In this document: piece by piece, positions 1 through 6,845 of the stretch
Numbering within the stretch: the first letter of the stretch is position 1
How the letters are laid out: every line of letters starts with the position of its first letter
NCBI GenBank assembly: GCA_046155505.1
Contig: JBJXFK010000135.1
Location: forward strand, 1 to 24,717
DNA length: 24,717 nt
From: JBJXFK01 sp046155505
GTDB taxonomy: Bacteria > Planctomycetota > Phycisphaerae > UBA1845 > Fen-1342
Direction of reading: 5' to 3'
Translations under genes and position numbers: made by a program
The notes under the pieces: model-generated
Told to the model about the DNA's origin: nothing
The model's input: the letters and a program-made list of their open reading frames with translations, nothing else
Database searches by the model: none

Positions 1-230
1 TCGAGCGCGACGGCGGGCTGGTCTACATCGCTCAGCCGGGCGGCAAAACGCCGACCGAGTTCGTGCTGTCCGAGGTGAGCGCGACGCGGGCCGTGTTCGA
101 CAACCCGCGGCACGACTACCCGAAACGGATCGTGTACGAACTTTCGCCCGAGGGTGGCCTGACCGCCACGACCGGTTTCATGAAGGGCGGCACGCCGCGG
201 CGATTCGAGTTCAAGCGCGAGGGCAACTAA
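1..230 (+). CDS. DUF6265-like protein, C-terminal part (5' end outside window)
   Basis: An open frame enters from the left edge (first full codon at 3) and stops at TAA 228-230, giving 75 residues. The peptide contains GGLVYIAQPGGKTP, then FVLSEVSATRAVFDNPRHDYPKR, and ends RRFEFKREGN. The 'VYxAQPGG' start and the 'AVFxNPxHDxPKRI' core match what I know of DUF6265, a family of small secreted or lipocalin-like proteins of unknown function. The N-terminal signal peptide and first half are not visible. The stop codon overlaps by two bases the left terminal repeat of the palindrome-rich element that follows. Family call from memory of the motif; function unknown. Confidence 0.72.
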   Translation, partial: ERDGGLVYIAQPGGKTPTEFVLSEVSATRAVFDNPRHDYPKRIVYELSPEGGLTATTGFMKGGTPRRFEFKREGN

Positions 231-553
231 TACTGCAACGCTACGTGCGGTCTCGCCCCAACGGGGCAACGGGCTGTAGCCACGGGTGAAGCGCAGCGGA
301 ACCCGTGGACCGGTTGTGGCGGCAGATTCTCCGCCCCGGAGGGGCGACGGAGCCTTCGCGGTCGAGCGAAACGCGAACGCGGACGTCCTCCGCCCCGCTG
401 GGGCGGGATACTGATCGCGGGCTTCCTATCCACGGGTTCCGCGTCGCGCGGCTGCGCCGGCGCGACACTCCACCCGTGGCTATATCCCGCAGTTCCGTTC
501 GGGGCCGGGCCACGAATGCCGTGTTTCGAACGAGAAATTAGCGTTGTAGTATT
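229..553. mobile_element. Palindrome-rich non-coding element with terminal inverted repeats (MITE/REP-cluster-like)
   Basis: Ends are near-perfect inverted repeats: AATACTGCAACGCT at 229-242 and AGCGTTGTAGTATT at 540-553 (13 of 14 positions pair). Inside are GC palindromes: GCCCCAACGGGGC (255-267), CGCCCCGGAGGGGCG (332-346) and CGCCCCGCTGGGGCG (391-405). CCACGGGT/ACCCGTGG arms pair at 280-287 with 301-308 and again at 430-437 with 472-479. No convincing gene lies within; the open frames here are side effects of high GC. No transposase is present and I see no target-site duplication. It resembles a non-autonomous element or a nested cluster of REP palindromes. It fills the gap between the DUF6265-like gene and the FRG gene; 554-697 shows nothing further beyond a possible -35-like TTGACT at 629-634. 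Confidence 0.6.
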
Positions 554-697
554 CGTGCGCCGGCTCGTTGCCCTGCGCGCCGCGAAACCGAGCCCAAACC
601 CAACAAACTCCGCCTGCGTTGAGCTGGGTTGACTTGCTACGAGTCGCGGAGAAAATACCTGAGAAGTACGCGTGGGGCAAACCGTTCGCGACGAGGC

Positions 698-1420
698 ATG
701 CCGTTGAAGAACGTTCAGTGTGAGAACTGGCTGGAATTCGAGCGACTGCTCGGCGACTTCTACTTGAAGAATCCGATCAATCGCGATCGGTTCGTCTTTC
801 GGGGACAAGCCGACGCTGAGTGGCCGCTCACCGCCACCCTGGATCGATATCTGACGCAGTTCGGCATCGCAGTTCGCGACACAGCAAACACGCAGTTACT
901 GAGCACATTCGCAGAACAGGCCGCGGCGCTCGGCGACGGCCTCTCGCATGTCAAGGAACACGAGCTCGCATTGCTCGCGCGCCACCACGGATTGCCTTCG
1001 CGGATCATGGATTGGTCGCGCTCGCCATATGTGGCGGCATATTTCGCGTTTCGGGACAAACTCCATGACGACGAGGGTGGTCCGAGCACGGTCGCGGTGT
1101 GGAACCTGAATTTGGATGAGGCACCGGACTGGTTCAAGGACGACATTGATATTATCGATGATTATGACGCGATTCGGCTCATCCCGCGTGCGATCGAGCA
1201 GCGTTCGGTTTTCTTGGACGTGCGGCAACCGTTCGAATTTAGCGGTCTGCCGGAAGAATCGCTGGTCCGATTTCTACTGCCGGCGAACGAACGGTCGTTG
1301 GTATTGGCGCGATTGGAAGGCATGGGTATCAACGCACGCGGACTTTTTCGTAGCTTTGAAGCAGCGGCCGACGTAGCATCATGGCGGGTGCGTGAGATCA
1401 ACCGGAGGAAACATGGCTGA
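698..1420 (+). CDS. FRG-domain protein
   Basis: 240 residues from ATG 698. The frame is open back to a TTG at 629, but the first ATG is preferred because the extra 23 residues are Arg-rich and unlike the family. The namesake motif is near residue 28 (RFVFRGQADAEWPL), followed by a Glu-containing helix and ARHHGLPSRIMDWSRSPYVAAYFAF near residues 96-120. This is the conserved 'xHxGLPTRLLDWTxxPxxAxYFA' core of the FRG domain. The domain is found in many accessory-gene neighbourhoods, some linked to phage defence, but its biochemistry is unsettled. The stop TGA 1418-1420 lies inside the start of the next gene (8-nt overlap), so the two are very probably co-translated. A TTGACT hexamer at 629-634 could be a -35, but no good -10 follows. 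The gene looks intact. Confidence 0.85.
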   Translation: MPLKNVQCENWLEFERLLGDFYLKNPINRDRFVFRGQADAEWPLTATLDRYLTQFGIAVRDTANTQLLSTFAEQAAALGDGLSHVKEHELALLARHHGLPSRIMDWSRSPYVAAYFAFRDKLHDDEGGPSTVAVWNLNLDEAPDWFKDDIDIIDDYDAIRLIPRAIEQRSVFLDVRQPFEFSGLPEESLVRFLLPANERSLVLARLEGMGINARGLFRSFEAAADVASWRVREINRRKHG

Positions 1421-1682
1421 ACAACCATTCGAGTTTTCGAGCCGGGGCGATCTAAGCGACCTCGATTGGCAGTTGATCGCGCAGTATGTTAGTCACGCGA
1501 CGCCGGTGGATTCGCTCGCGTATTCCGAGGCGTTTGACGCCATCTACGAACAGATGCGTACACTCGGCGAGACGCGTTCGAAAGGTGATCTATATCGGCG
1601 ACTGATGTCGCTTCGCAAATCCGGTCGCCTGCCGCGATTGAATCCGTCGATCGTCGACACGGCGCTTCCGCGATCGGCATAG
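1413..1682 (+). CDS. Small unknown protein translationally coupled to the FRG gene
   Basis: 89 residues from ATG 1413, chosen because GGAGG at 1404-1408 sits just upstream and the ATG overlaps the FRG stop by 8 nt. The start begins MAEQPFEFSSRGDLSDLDW, then a predicted all-helical body with YSEAFDAIYEQMRTLGE, and a basic stretch SKGDLYRRLMSLRKSGRLPRL. No signal peptide or membrane helix. I do not recognise the family. The basic C-terminal helix pair could be a winged-helix-like or partner-binding segment, but this is only an impression. The overlap argues for a stoichiometric partner of the FRG protein, for example an antitoxin, adaptor or regulator. A hairpin terminator follows 56 nt after the stop. 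Confidence 0.75.
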   Translation: MAEQPFEFSSRGDLSDLDWQLIAQYVSHATPVDSLAYSEAFDAIYEQMRTLGETRSKGDLYRRLMSLRKSGRLPRLNPSIVDTALPRSA

Positions 1683-1738
1683 CACGTCGTTCACACCGCG
1701 CGACAATGTTCGCGCCAAATTCGCTAGATACGAGAACA

Positions 1739-1769
1739 GCGAAGCCCGGCGGTTGACGCCGGGCTTCGC
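1739..1769. terminator. Strong hairpin between convergent transcription units
   Basis: A perfect 13-bp stem: GCGAAGCCCGGCG (1739-1751), loop GTTGA, CGCCGGGCTTCGC (1757-1769). It lies between the end of the FRG pair (1682, +) and the end of the RRM gene (1811, -), where a bidirectional terminator is expected. There is no clean T-run on either side, so termination efficiency is uncertain. Confidence 0.7.
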
Positions 1770-1810
1770 CGCTTGTTCAAATAAGTCGATCGCCGAAGCG
1801 CTCGATTCGG

Positions 1811-2236
1811 TTAGTAGCGCTCGCGGCCGCCGCGGTCGCCGTAGTCGCCGCCGCGATCGCGTCCGCCGCGACCACCACCACCGCCGCCGCCACCACCGCC
1901 ACGGTAGCCGCCGCCACCGCCGCCGCCGCCGTAGCCGCCGCCGCCACCACCGCCGCCGTAACCGCCGCCACCGCCACCGCTACGCGGTTCGCGCGGCTTG
2001 GCCTCGTTGACGGTCAGATTGCGACCGCCCTGCTGCGTGCCGTTGAGGGCTGCGATTGCTGAATCAGCTTCGCTCTTGCTGGCCATTTCGACAAAGCCAA
2101 AACCCTTGCTGCGGCCGGTTTCGCGATCCATGATGATCTGCGCGCTGGTGACCTGACCATGCGGAGAGAAGAGTGCCTCGAGATCCTGTGATGTGACGCT
2201 GTAAGCCAGATTTCCGACGTAAACCTTCGCTCCCAT
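1811..2236 (-). CDS. RRM-domain glycine-rich RNA-binding protein
   Basis: 141 residues from ATG 2236, with GGAGAA (2243-2248) as a good ribosome site; the longer frame upstream is not needed. A single RRM fills residues 3-80. RNP2 is VYVGNL (5-10) and RNP1 is KGFGFVEM (44-51), with the aromatic residues needed for RNA stacking. The C-terminal 55 residues are a Gly/Tyr/Arg tail of GGGGGGYGG-type repeats ending in an Arg/Asp-rich stretch. This is the architecture of bacterial Rbp proteins (cyanobacteria, planctomycetes and others), which bind RNA and are often cold-induced. The helicase gene upstream on the same strand fits a role in RNA structure remodelling. The GGC/GGT-rich tail makes this the most repetitive coding stretch in the window. 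Confidence 0.93.
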   Translation of the reverse strand: MGAKVYVGNLAYSVTSQDLEALFSPHGQVTSAQIIMDRETGRSKGFGFVEMASKSEADSAIAALNGTQQGGRNLTVNEAKPREPRSGGGGGGYGGGGGGGGYGGGGGGGGYRGGGGGGGGGGRGGRDRGGDYGDRGGRERY

Positions 2237-2551
2237 TTCGGGTTCTCCAAACTGCGAAGAGCCTGACCCCTGTTTCACTTTCGGAGTCAGCAAGAAAGGG
2301 GCCAACAATTAGCCCGGGAGGTAGGAGCAAGCGAGGCAGGCACGAAAGGCAAGCAATCACCAAGAAAGCGCGTCTTCTCAGCCGGTCGTCAAGTCCACCT
2401 TCAACTGGGAAGTCTAAACGAGATTTGACGGAACGCAAGAAAAAGTGCGCGGAAAAATGGACGAAAGCGGTAACGGCGGGTCGGAAATTTCTGCAATCGC
2501 TTTCAAGGCCAACTTTGCGAGCAAAGGGTGCTTACGCAATCTTTGCGCAGG
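2237..2551. promoter_or_regulatory. 315-bp spacer between helicase and RRM genes; likely promoter and 5' leader of the RRM gene
   Basis: No gene is supported here. Read on the minus strand it is T-rich around 2430-2455. TTGCGT followed after about 16 nt by TAGACT (around 2410-2440) is a weak sigma70-like pair. That would give a long leader, as cold-inducible RNA-binding genes often have, but this is inference. At 2251-2280 the minus strand carries CAGGGGTCAGGCTCTTCGC, a string I recall from dispersed intergenic repeats. A short palindrome CTTTGCGAGCAAAG lies near 2514-2527. Confidence 0.35.
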
Positions 2552-4780
2552 TCAACGGTGGCGACGCGGGTGTCGGCCGTCATTACGCTCGCCGCGATGC
2601 GAGCCGTGTGAATCCTGCGACCGTTCGCGCCCGCCGTGGCCCTCGCGGCCATGCGACCGGCCGTGTCCGTGCCCCTGCGACCGATGCCCGTGGTCACGTC
2701 CGTGCCCGCGATGGTCGCCGGTGTCGTGCCCACCCGACTCGCCGGGGGTATAGCCCGTCGGCGGCTCGGCCTTACGCAGTGCGGCCTTGATCAGCCGCTC
2801 GATTGATTGCAGGTGACGCTTCTCGGAGTGGCAGCAGAACGAGATCGCCACCCCGCTCGCGCCCGCCCGGCCCGTGCGACCGATGCGATGCACGTAGGTC
2901 TCAGCATCGTGCGGCAACTCATAGTTGATCACATGCGTAATCTCTTCGACATGCAAGCCGCGGGCGGCGACGTCGGTCGCGACCAACACCGGTGCATTCT
3001 CACTTCGAAACGCGGCGAGCGCCCGGTTGCGATCTTCCTGCGTCTTATCGCCGTGCATCGCCATCGCGCGCACGCCGACCTTGCGCAAATGGCGCGAGAG
3101 TTTTTCGGCACCCAGCTTGGTCTTTGTGAAAATGAGCGTCTTGGTATCGCTCATGCTCTTGAGCAGTTTTTCGAGCAGGCGCGGCTTGTCGTGCGTATCG
3201 ACCATGTGCACGAAATGCTCGACCATCGGCGCGGCGGACGAGACTGGCGATACCTGAACGTGGGCCGGGTTTTTCAAAATCTCGCGCGAGAGGCGGCGAA
3301 TTTCCTCGGGCATCGTGGCCGAGAACATCAGCGACTGACGGTCGTCCGGCGTATGCGCGAGGATGCGGCGAATGTCCGGCAGGAAACCGATATCCATCAT
3401 GCGGTCGGCTTCGTCGAGCACCGCCACCTCGACCAGCGTCAGTCGCGCGACGCGCTGGCCATGCAGGTCGAGCAATCGGCCCGGGGTGGCGATGAGCACG
3501 TCGACGCCGGCGCGCAACTGTCGCACCTGCTCGCCCTGATGCACACCGCCGAAGATGCCGACGATGCGAAGGTCGGTGTGTTTGCTGAACAGACGGAAGC
3601 TCTCTTCGATCTGCACGGCGAGTTCGCGCGTCGGACAAAGCACGATCGCCCGCGCCCCGAGCGACCGCACGCGGGCGGCGTGAGCCGGGTCGGCATTCAG
3701 CAGACGATGCACGATCGGCAGGCCGAACGCGGCGGTCTTGCCCGTGCCGGTCTGGGCACAGCCCATGACGTCTCGGCCCGCGAGCACAAGCGGGATCGCG
3801 GCCGACTGAATTGGCGTCGGATGCTCGTAGCCGGCTTCGTCAATCGCTTTCATGATCGGGGCAGCGAGGTCGAGTTCCTTAAACGTGCGCAGCGGCTCGA
3901 CCGGTAGAGCTTCCACGGTCGCGACGACCGGCGGCGCGACGGGCGCGGTTTGCGGCGGCTTGACTGCAGTGCGCGCGGCGTGCGGCTGTTCGCTCCTTCT
4001 TGCGTGCGGAGCCGTCGTGCCCTGCGGCGACGTGGTGATCGCCGTGCCGGCGGTGCCGGGCTTGGGGAAACGCGTGACGGTGACGGCGGTTTGCGGCTTT
4101 TGTGCCGGGCGCGAGTCCGCAATCGGCGTGCGCGCTGCCTCGAAGGGTGGCTTTTGCGGCGCATGGGCGCGCGGTGCGTGTGCGACAGGTTTCGAACCCG
4201 TCTCGGAGCGGGTCTCATGTGGGACAGGCTTCGAACCTGTCTCCGTTTGGCGCACGGGTGCTTGTGGGACAGGTTTCCAACCTGTCTCCCTGTGCTGTGC
4301 CGGCGATCGATTGGGTGCGGCTTGCGCCTGCGGGCGCGCCGGCGCGTGTCGAGCTTGCGGTGCGGCGGGCCGGCGATCCGCAGTTTCCCGATGTTGCGCG
4401 GAGCCGCGTTGAGCCGATTCGCCGCGCGCGGGCGCGTGGGGCTTATTCGCCGGCGGCGCGGCGGGTCGATGTTCGCGCTGCGTCGGCGGCTTGGACGCCG
4501 GTGCAGCAGCCGGTCGCGTCGGTGCGTCTTTTCGCGGAGCTTCGCGTCGAGCGACGGGCTTCGACGGCTTCGGCGCTGCACGCGCCGGCTCGGCCCTTTT
4601 GGGCGACTTTTTGGCCGGTGGCTTATTGTGGATAACCGAATCAACCAGCGTGGCGAGGCGGCTCTTGCGCGCCGCCGGGCGTTTCGCGGACCGGGCCGGC
4701 CTTGCGGCGGCAGCGCGGGCGGGCTTGCGTGGCGACCGGCTGGATTTTTCAGATTTGGAGTGATCGTCAGACTGTGTCAA
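2552..4780 (-). CDS. DEAD-box ATP-dependent RNA helicase with long low-complexity extensions
   Basis: About 742 residues from TTG 4780, chosen because an AGGAGA-type ribosome site lies about 9 nt upstream; TTG 4786 or 4798 are alternatives. Residues 1-295 are a Pro/Ala/Arg/Lys-rich, probably disordered extension. The helicase core (about 298-670) shows the Q motif (PTPIQ), motif I AQTGTGKT, Ia PTRELA, TPGR, motif II DEAD, motif III SAT, and in domain 2 TDVAARGLH and HRIGRTGRAG. All catalytic motifs are intact. The last 60 residues are a His/Gly/Arg/Asp tail, a common RNA-binding element. The core resembles RhlE-type helicases, which act in ribosome assembly, RNA decay or cold adaptation. Three palindromic repeats are translated in frame within the N-terminal extension. 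The core call is secure; the exact subfamily is not. Confidence 0.95.
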   Translation of the reverse strand: MTQSDDHSKSEKSSRSPRKPARAAAARPARSAKRPAARKSRLATLVDSVIHNKPPAKKSPKRAEPARAAPKPSKPVARREAPRKDAPTRPAAAPASKPPTQREHRPAAPPANKPHAPARGESAQRGSAQHRETADRRPAAPQARHAPARPQAQAAPNRSPAQHRETGWKPVPQAPVRQTETGSKPVPHETRSETGSKPVAHAPRAHAPQKPPFEAARTPIADSRPAQKPQTAVTVTRFPKPGTAGTAITTSPQGTTAPHARRSEQPHAARTAVKPPQTAPVAPPVVATVEALPVEPLRTFKELDLAAPIMKAIDEAGYEHPTPIQSAAIPLVLAGRDVMGCAQTGTGKTAAFGLPIVHRLLNADPAHAARVRSLGARAIVLCPTRELAVQIEESFRLFSKHTDLRIVGIFGGVHQGEQVRQLRAGVDVLIATPGRLLDLHGQRVARLTLVEVAVLDEADRMMDIGFLPDIRRILAHTPDDRQSLMFSATMPEEIRRLSREILKNPAHVQVSPVSSAAPMVEHFVHMVDTHDKPRLLEKLLKSMSDTKTLIFTKTKLGAEKLSRHLRKVGVRAMAMHGDKTQEDRNRALAAFRSENAPVLVATDVAARGLHVEEITHVINYELPHDAETYVHRIGRTGRAGASGVAISFCCHSEKRHLQSIERLIKAALRKAEPPTGYTPGESGGHDTGDHRGHGRDHGHRSQGHGHGRSHGREGHGGRERSQDSHGSHRGERNDGRHPRRHR
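4184..4289. repeat. Three palindromic GACAGGT-type repeats inside the helicase coding region
   Basis: Units at 4184-4204, 4221-4243 and 4266-4289. Each carries GACAGG(T/C)TTC(G/C)AAC followed by CTGTC or CCGTC; the third is a perfect GACAGGT/ACCTGTC 7-bp inverted repeat. Spacing is about 40 nt. Translated on the minus strand they give ETGWKPVP, ETGSKPVP and ETGSKPVA in the disordered N-terminal region of the helicase. I recall the same palindrome as an abundant dispersed intergenic repeat in planctomycete genomes, but could not check this. Confidence 0.8.
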
Positions 4781-4937
4781 GACCAAAAGTCTCCTCAACT
4801 TGGACGGACTCTAGGTTCGCAGTCTCGGCGTGTCAATTCTGGCCAATGTTTGCGGGCAAGTGAAATGTGCTCGAAAGTCACCGCGGTCGTGCTATGCTTG
4901 TAGGGGCCGGGGAATCGCTTGCACAAGGAGTTCGCCC

Positions 4938-5906
4938 GTGAGACCACATTTCTCGCGCGGGTTCGTAGTCGTCGGCATTCTCACGCTTTGCAGCGCCGTT
5001 GCATTCGCCAATCCGCCGAAAGCCGAGCGCGACGCACCGCGCTCCAAATCGAAGAGCGGCGCGCAGCGTGTCGACTCGCGACCGGTATCCGACGACGCTG
5101 ATCGCGAGAGCGGCCCGGCGACCGAGTATCCGCGCGATCTGGTCTTTGACGACATTCCGCTCGAAAAGCTGCTCGAACTCTCGATCGCCGGCAGCATTCA
5201 ATTGCCGCTGCCGCCCGCGGATTACTACGGGCCGTCGTATTTTCCGCACGGTGCATATTGCGGCCAGAATCCTTGGCAGGGTTCGTACAGCCACGCGATT
5301 CCCTACATCGTGGCCCAACAAGACCTTCGCGACTCGGCCCGACGGCTCTATCACACGCGCGACATGCGGCAGCGTGCGGAGCGCGCGGTGGCCAAGAGCG
5401 TGCAGGCGATGGATGCGGGCGTGGCGCGGATGAAGGCCGGCGATTATGCCCGCGCGGTGCCGGCCCTCGTGCTGGCGGCGAAGCTCAATCAGGCCGACCC
5501 GGCGTGCCGCGTGCATCTGGCACAAGTGCGACTGGTGCAGGGGCACTATGCCGACGCGGGCAAGCTCCTGCGCCGGGCGCTCGAGTTGCAGCCCGCGCTG
5601 GTGTTCACCGACATGAAGCTCGACGATCACTACGAGCACATCGGCACGCTGCGCAGCGTCGAGCGCGAGATGGGCAAATGGATCGGCGATCATGCGGACG
5701 AGCTGAACGCGGATACGTGGTTTGCCCGCGGGTTCGTTTGCTATCAGTTGGGCGAATTTGACGCTGCGTATCAGGCGTTCGCGGCGGTGGACGAGCAACG
5801 ATCGAAGTGCAAACTGACGCGCGAGTACCTGACGATTTGCAGGCCGCCGGCGACTATCAGCAAGCGCGAGCAGGAAGCGGCGAAGGCGGTTGCTACGCGG
5901 CCCTGA
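4938..5906 (+). CDS. Secreted TPR-repeat protein
   Basis: 322 residues from GTG 4938, preceded by AAGGAG at 4925-4930. This start places a clean signal peptide first (FSRGFVVVGILTLCSAVAFA, cleavage before NPP). A charged linker (about 25-65) and a Tyr/Gly/Pro-rich stretch (about 85-125, with PPADYYGPSYFPHG) follow. The C-terminal half (about 150-300) has TPR-like helix pairs, for example MKAGDYARAVPALVLAAKLNQADP and GHYADAGKLLRRALELQP. It probably acts in the periplasm as a protein-interaction scaffold; no enzyme motif is seen. It is transcribed away from the helicase gene across a 157-bp spacer and is followed by an intrinsic terminator, so it is probably monocistronic. Confidence 0.85.
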   Translation: MRPHFSRGFVVVGILTLCSAVAFANPPKAERDAPRSKSKSGAQRVDSRPVSDDADRESGPATEYPRDLVFDDIPLEKLLELSIAGSIQLPLPPADYYGPSYFPHGAYCGQNPWQGSYSHAIPYIVAQQDLRDSARRLYHTRDMRQRAERAVAKSVQAMDAGVARMKAGDYARAVPALVLAAKLNQADPACRVHLAQVRLVQGHYADAGKLLRRALELQPALVFTDMKLDDHYEHIGTLRSVEREMGKWIGDHADELNADTWFARGFVCYQLGEFDAAYQAFAAVDEQRSKCKLTREYLTICRPPATISKREQEAAKAVATRP

Positions 5907-5965
5907 AGACAGAAGAAGTTTTTGCCACAGAGGCGCAGCCCGCACAAAGGAGAGTTCGCATGGAA

Positions 5966-5990
5966 AATAGCGGCCATCCGCTGTTTTTCT
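5966..5990 (+). terminator. Intrinsic terminator after the TPR gene
   Basis: Stem AATAGCGG (5966-5973), loop CCAT, CCGCTGTT (5978-5985; one G-U pair) running into GTTTTTCT (5983-5990). It lies 60 nt past the TPR stop. A second palindrome, ACCGCGG-CCCT-CCGCGGT, follows at 5996-6013. The surrounding sequence (CCACAGAGGCGCAG at about 5925-5940) looks like a dispersed spacer repeat rather than a gene. Confidence 0.65.
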
Positions 5991-6063
5991 GGAGCACCGC
6001 GGCCCTCCGCGGTTCTTGATCTCCGACACGACGACCGGCGGCATGGCTCTCGCGCCGAGTACG

Positions 6064-6087
6064 AGAAAGCAGCCGAGGGCGGCAGCT
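6064..6087 (-). terminator. Terminator-like repeat, copy A, after the sugar transferase gene
   Basis: On the minus strand: AGCTGCCG, loop CCCT, CGGCTGCT then TTCT. The stem is 8 bp with one mismatch. It begins 24 nt after the transferase stop. Near-identical hairpins occur at 15621-15649 (minus) and 18775-18800 (plus), so this is one copy of a dispersed element. The T-tract here is the weakest of the three. Confidence 0.55.
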
Positions 6088-6110
6088 CCACAATGCCGGC
6101 AGTCGCCGCT

Positions 6111-6803
6111 TCAGCGCCCGGTGCGGCGCGTCTGGGTCGTTGAGTATTGCACTTCGTAAATTCCCGATCGCGTCACGACTTGCCGGATCGTGGTCCAGAT
6201 GATCGCCGCATCGAGGGCGAGGCTCGCCTCTTCGACGTAGCGCGTGTCCCACTCCAGCTTCTCTTCAATCGTCAGCGCCCCGCGTCCATTGATTTGCGCG
6301 AGGCCCGTGAGCCCCGGCTTGACGAGCAGCCGCGATTTGTGGCGTTCACTCCATTCGGGGATTTGTTGAATGTAGAGCGGGCGCGGGCCGATGAGCGACA
6401 TCTCGCCGCGCACGACGTTGAGCAGTTGCGGCAATTCGTCGAGGCTGCTCTCTCGCAGCCAAACGCCGAAATCGGTCAGGCGCGGATCGCGACCCGATTG
6501 CGGCGAGTCGCCGTAGGGATCGACATCGGTTCGCATGGTGCGGAACTTGTAGAGCGTAAATGGTGCCGCCCGCAGGCCGGCACGCGTCTGCGTGAAGAGC
6601 GCGGGGCCGGGACTGTCGGATCGCACGCGCAGGATCAAATAGATCATGAGCGGTGCGGCAGCGATAAGGGCGAGAAGAGCGAAGTAGCGGTCGATTAGGC
6701 CCTTGAGCCAGAAGTATGACGGCAGGCCGCGCACGAACACGGTCGTGCTAGTCGCACCCGGCGTGTCGCGTCTCCCCTCGCCATCGCCGCGGCGGTCATT
6801 CAT
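6111..6803 (-). CDS. Bacterial sugar transferase (undecaprenyl-phosphate glycosyl-1-phosphate transferase family)
   Basis: 230 residues from ATG 6803; the ribosome site is poor because the start lies in a TTCGCT-type repeat. A hydrophobic re-entrant or membrane segment (about 35-60, DRYFALLALIAAAPLMIYLIL) leads into the family core: SDSPGPALFTQTRAG, FTLYKFRTMRTD, LTDFGVWLRESSLDELPQLLNVVRGEMSLIGPRPL and VKPGLTGLAQINGRG. These are the conserved motifs of the WbaP/PglC-type monotopic phosphoglycosyl transferases. These attach a sugar phosphate to the undecaprenyl carrier to start an exopolysaccharide or O-antigen chain. The long N-terminal multi-helix part of WbaP is absent, so this is the short form. 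No other polysaccharide genes are nearby; it sits 42 bp downstream of prfB and may be co-transcribed with it. Confidence 0.93.
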   Translation of the reverse strand: MNDRRGDGEGRRDTPGATSTTVFVRGLPSYFWLKGLIDRYFALLALIAAAPLMIYLILRVRSDSPGPALFTQTRAGLRAAPFTLYKFRTMRTDVDPYGDSPQSGRDPRLTDFGVWLRESSLDELPQLLNVVRGEMSLIGPRPLYIQQIPEWSERHKSRLLVKPGLTGLAQINGRGALTIEEKLEWDTRYVEEASLALDAAIIWTTIRQVVTRSGIYEVQYSTTQTRRTGR

Positions 6804-6830
6804 TCGCTATTCGCTCTTCGCCATTCGCTG
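6797..6830. repeat. Degenerate CATTCGCT tandem repeat
   Basis: CATTCATTCGCT, ATTCGCT, CTTCGCC and ATTCGCTG follow one another in the short prfB to sugar-transferase gap. The repeat occupies the position of the transferase ribosome site. Low-complexity spacer sequence with no evident function. Confidence 0.45.
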
Positions 6831-6845
6831 TTTTTCGCATGCGGA

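Noticed and set aside
241..541. Small genes between the DUF6265-like and FRG genes
   Set aside because: Open frames on both strands coincide with palindromes, lack ribosome sites and give Arg/Pro/Ser strings.
2807..3907. 366-codon open frame on the plus strand
   Set aside because: Antisense to the helicase core.
4184..4289. CRISPR-like array
   Set aside because: Only three imperfect palindromes, spacers are similar low-complexity coding sequence, no cas genes, and the repeats are translated in frame.
5996..6013. Second terminator after the TPR gene
   Set aside because: The ACCGCGG/CCGCGGT palindrome has no T-tract and the hairpin at 5966-5990 already explains termination.
4878..6044. 388-codon open frame on the minus strand
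   Set aside because: Antisense to the TPR gene with its signal peptide, ribosome site and terminator.
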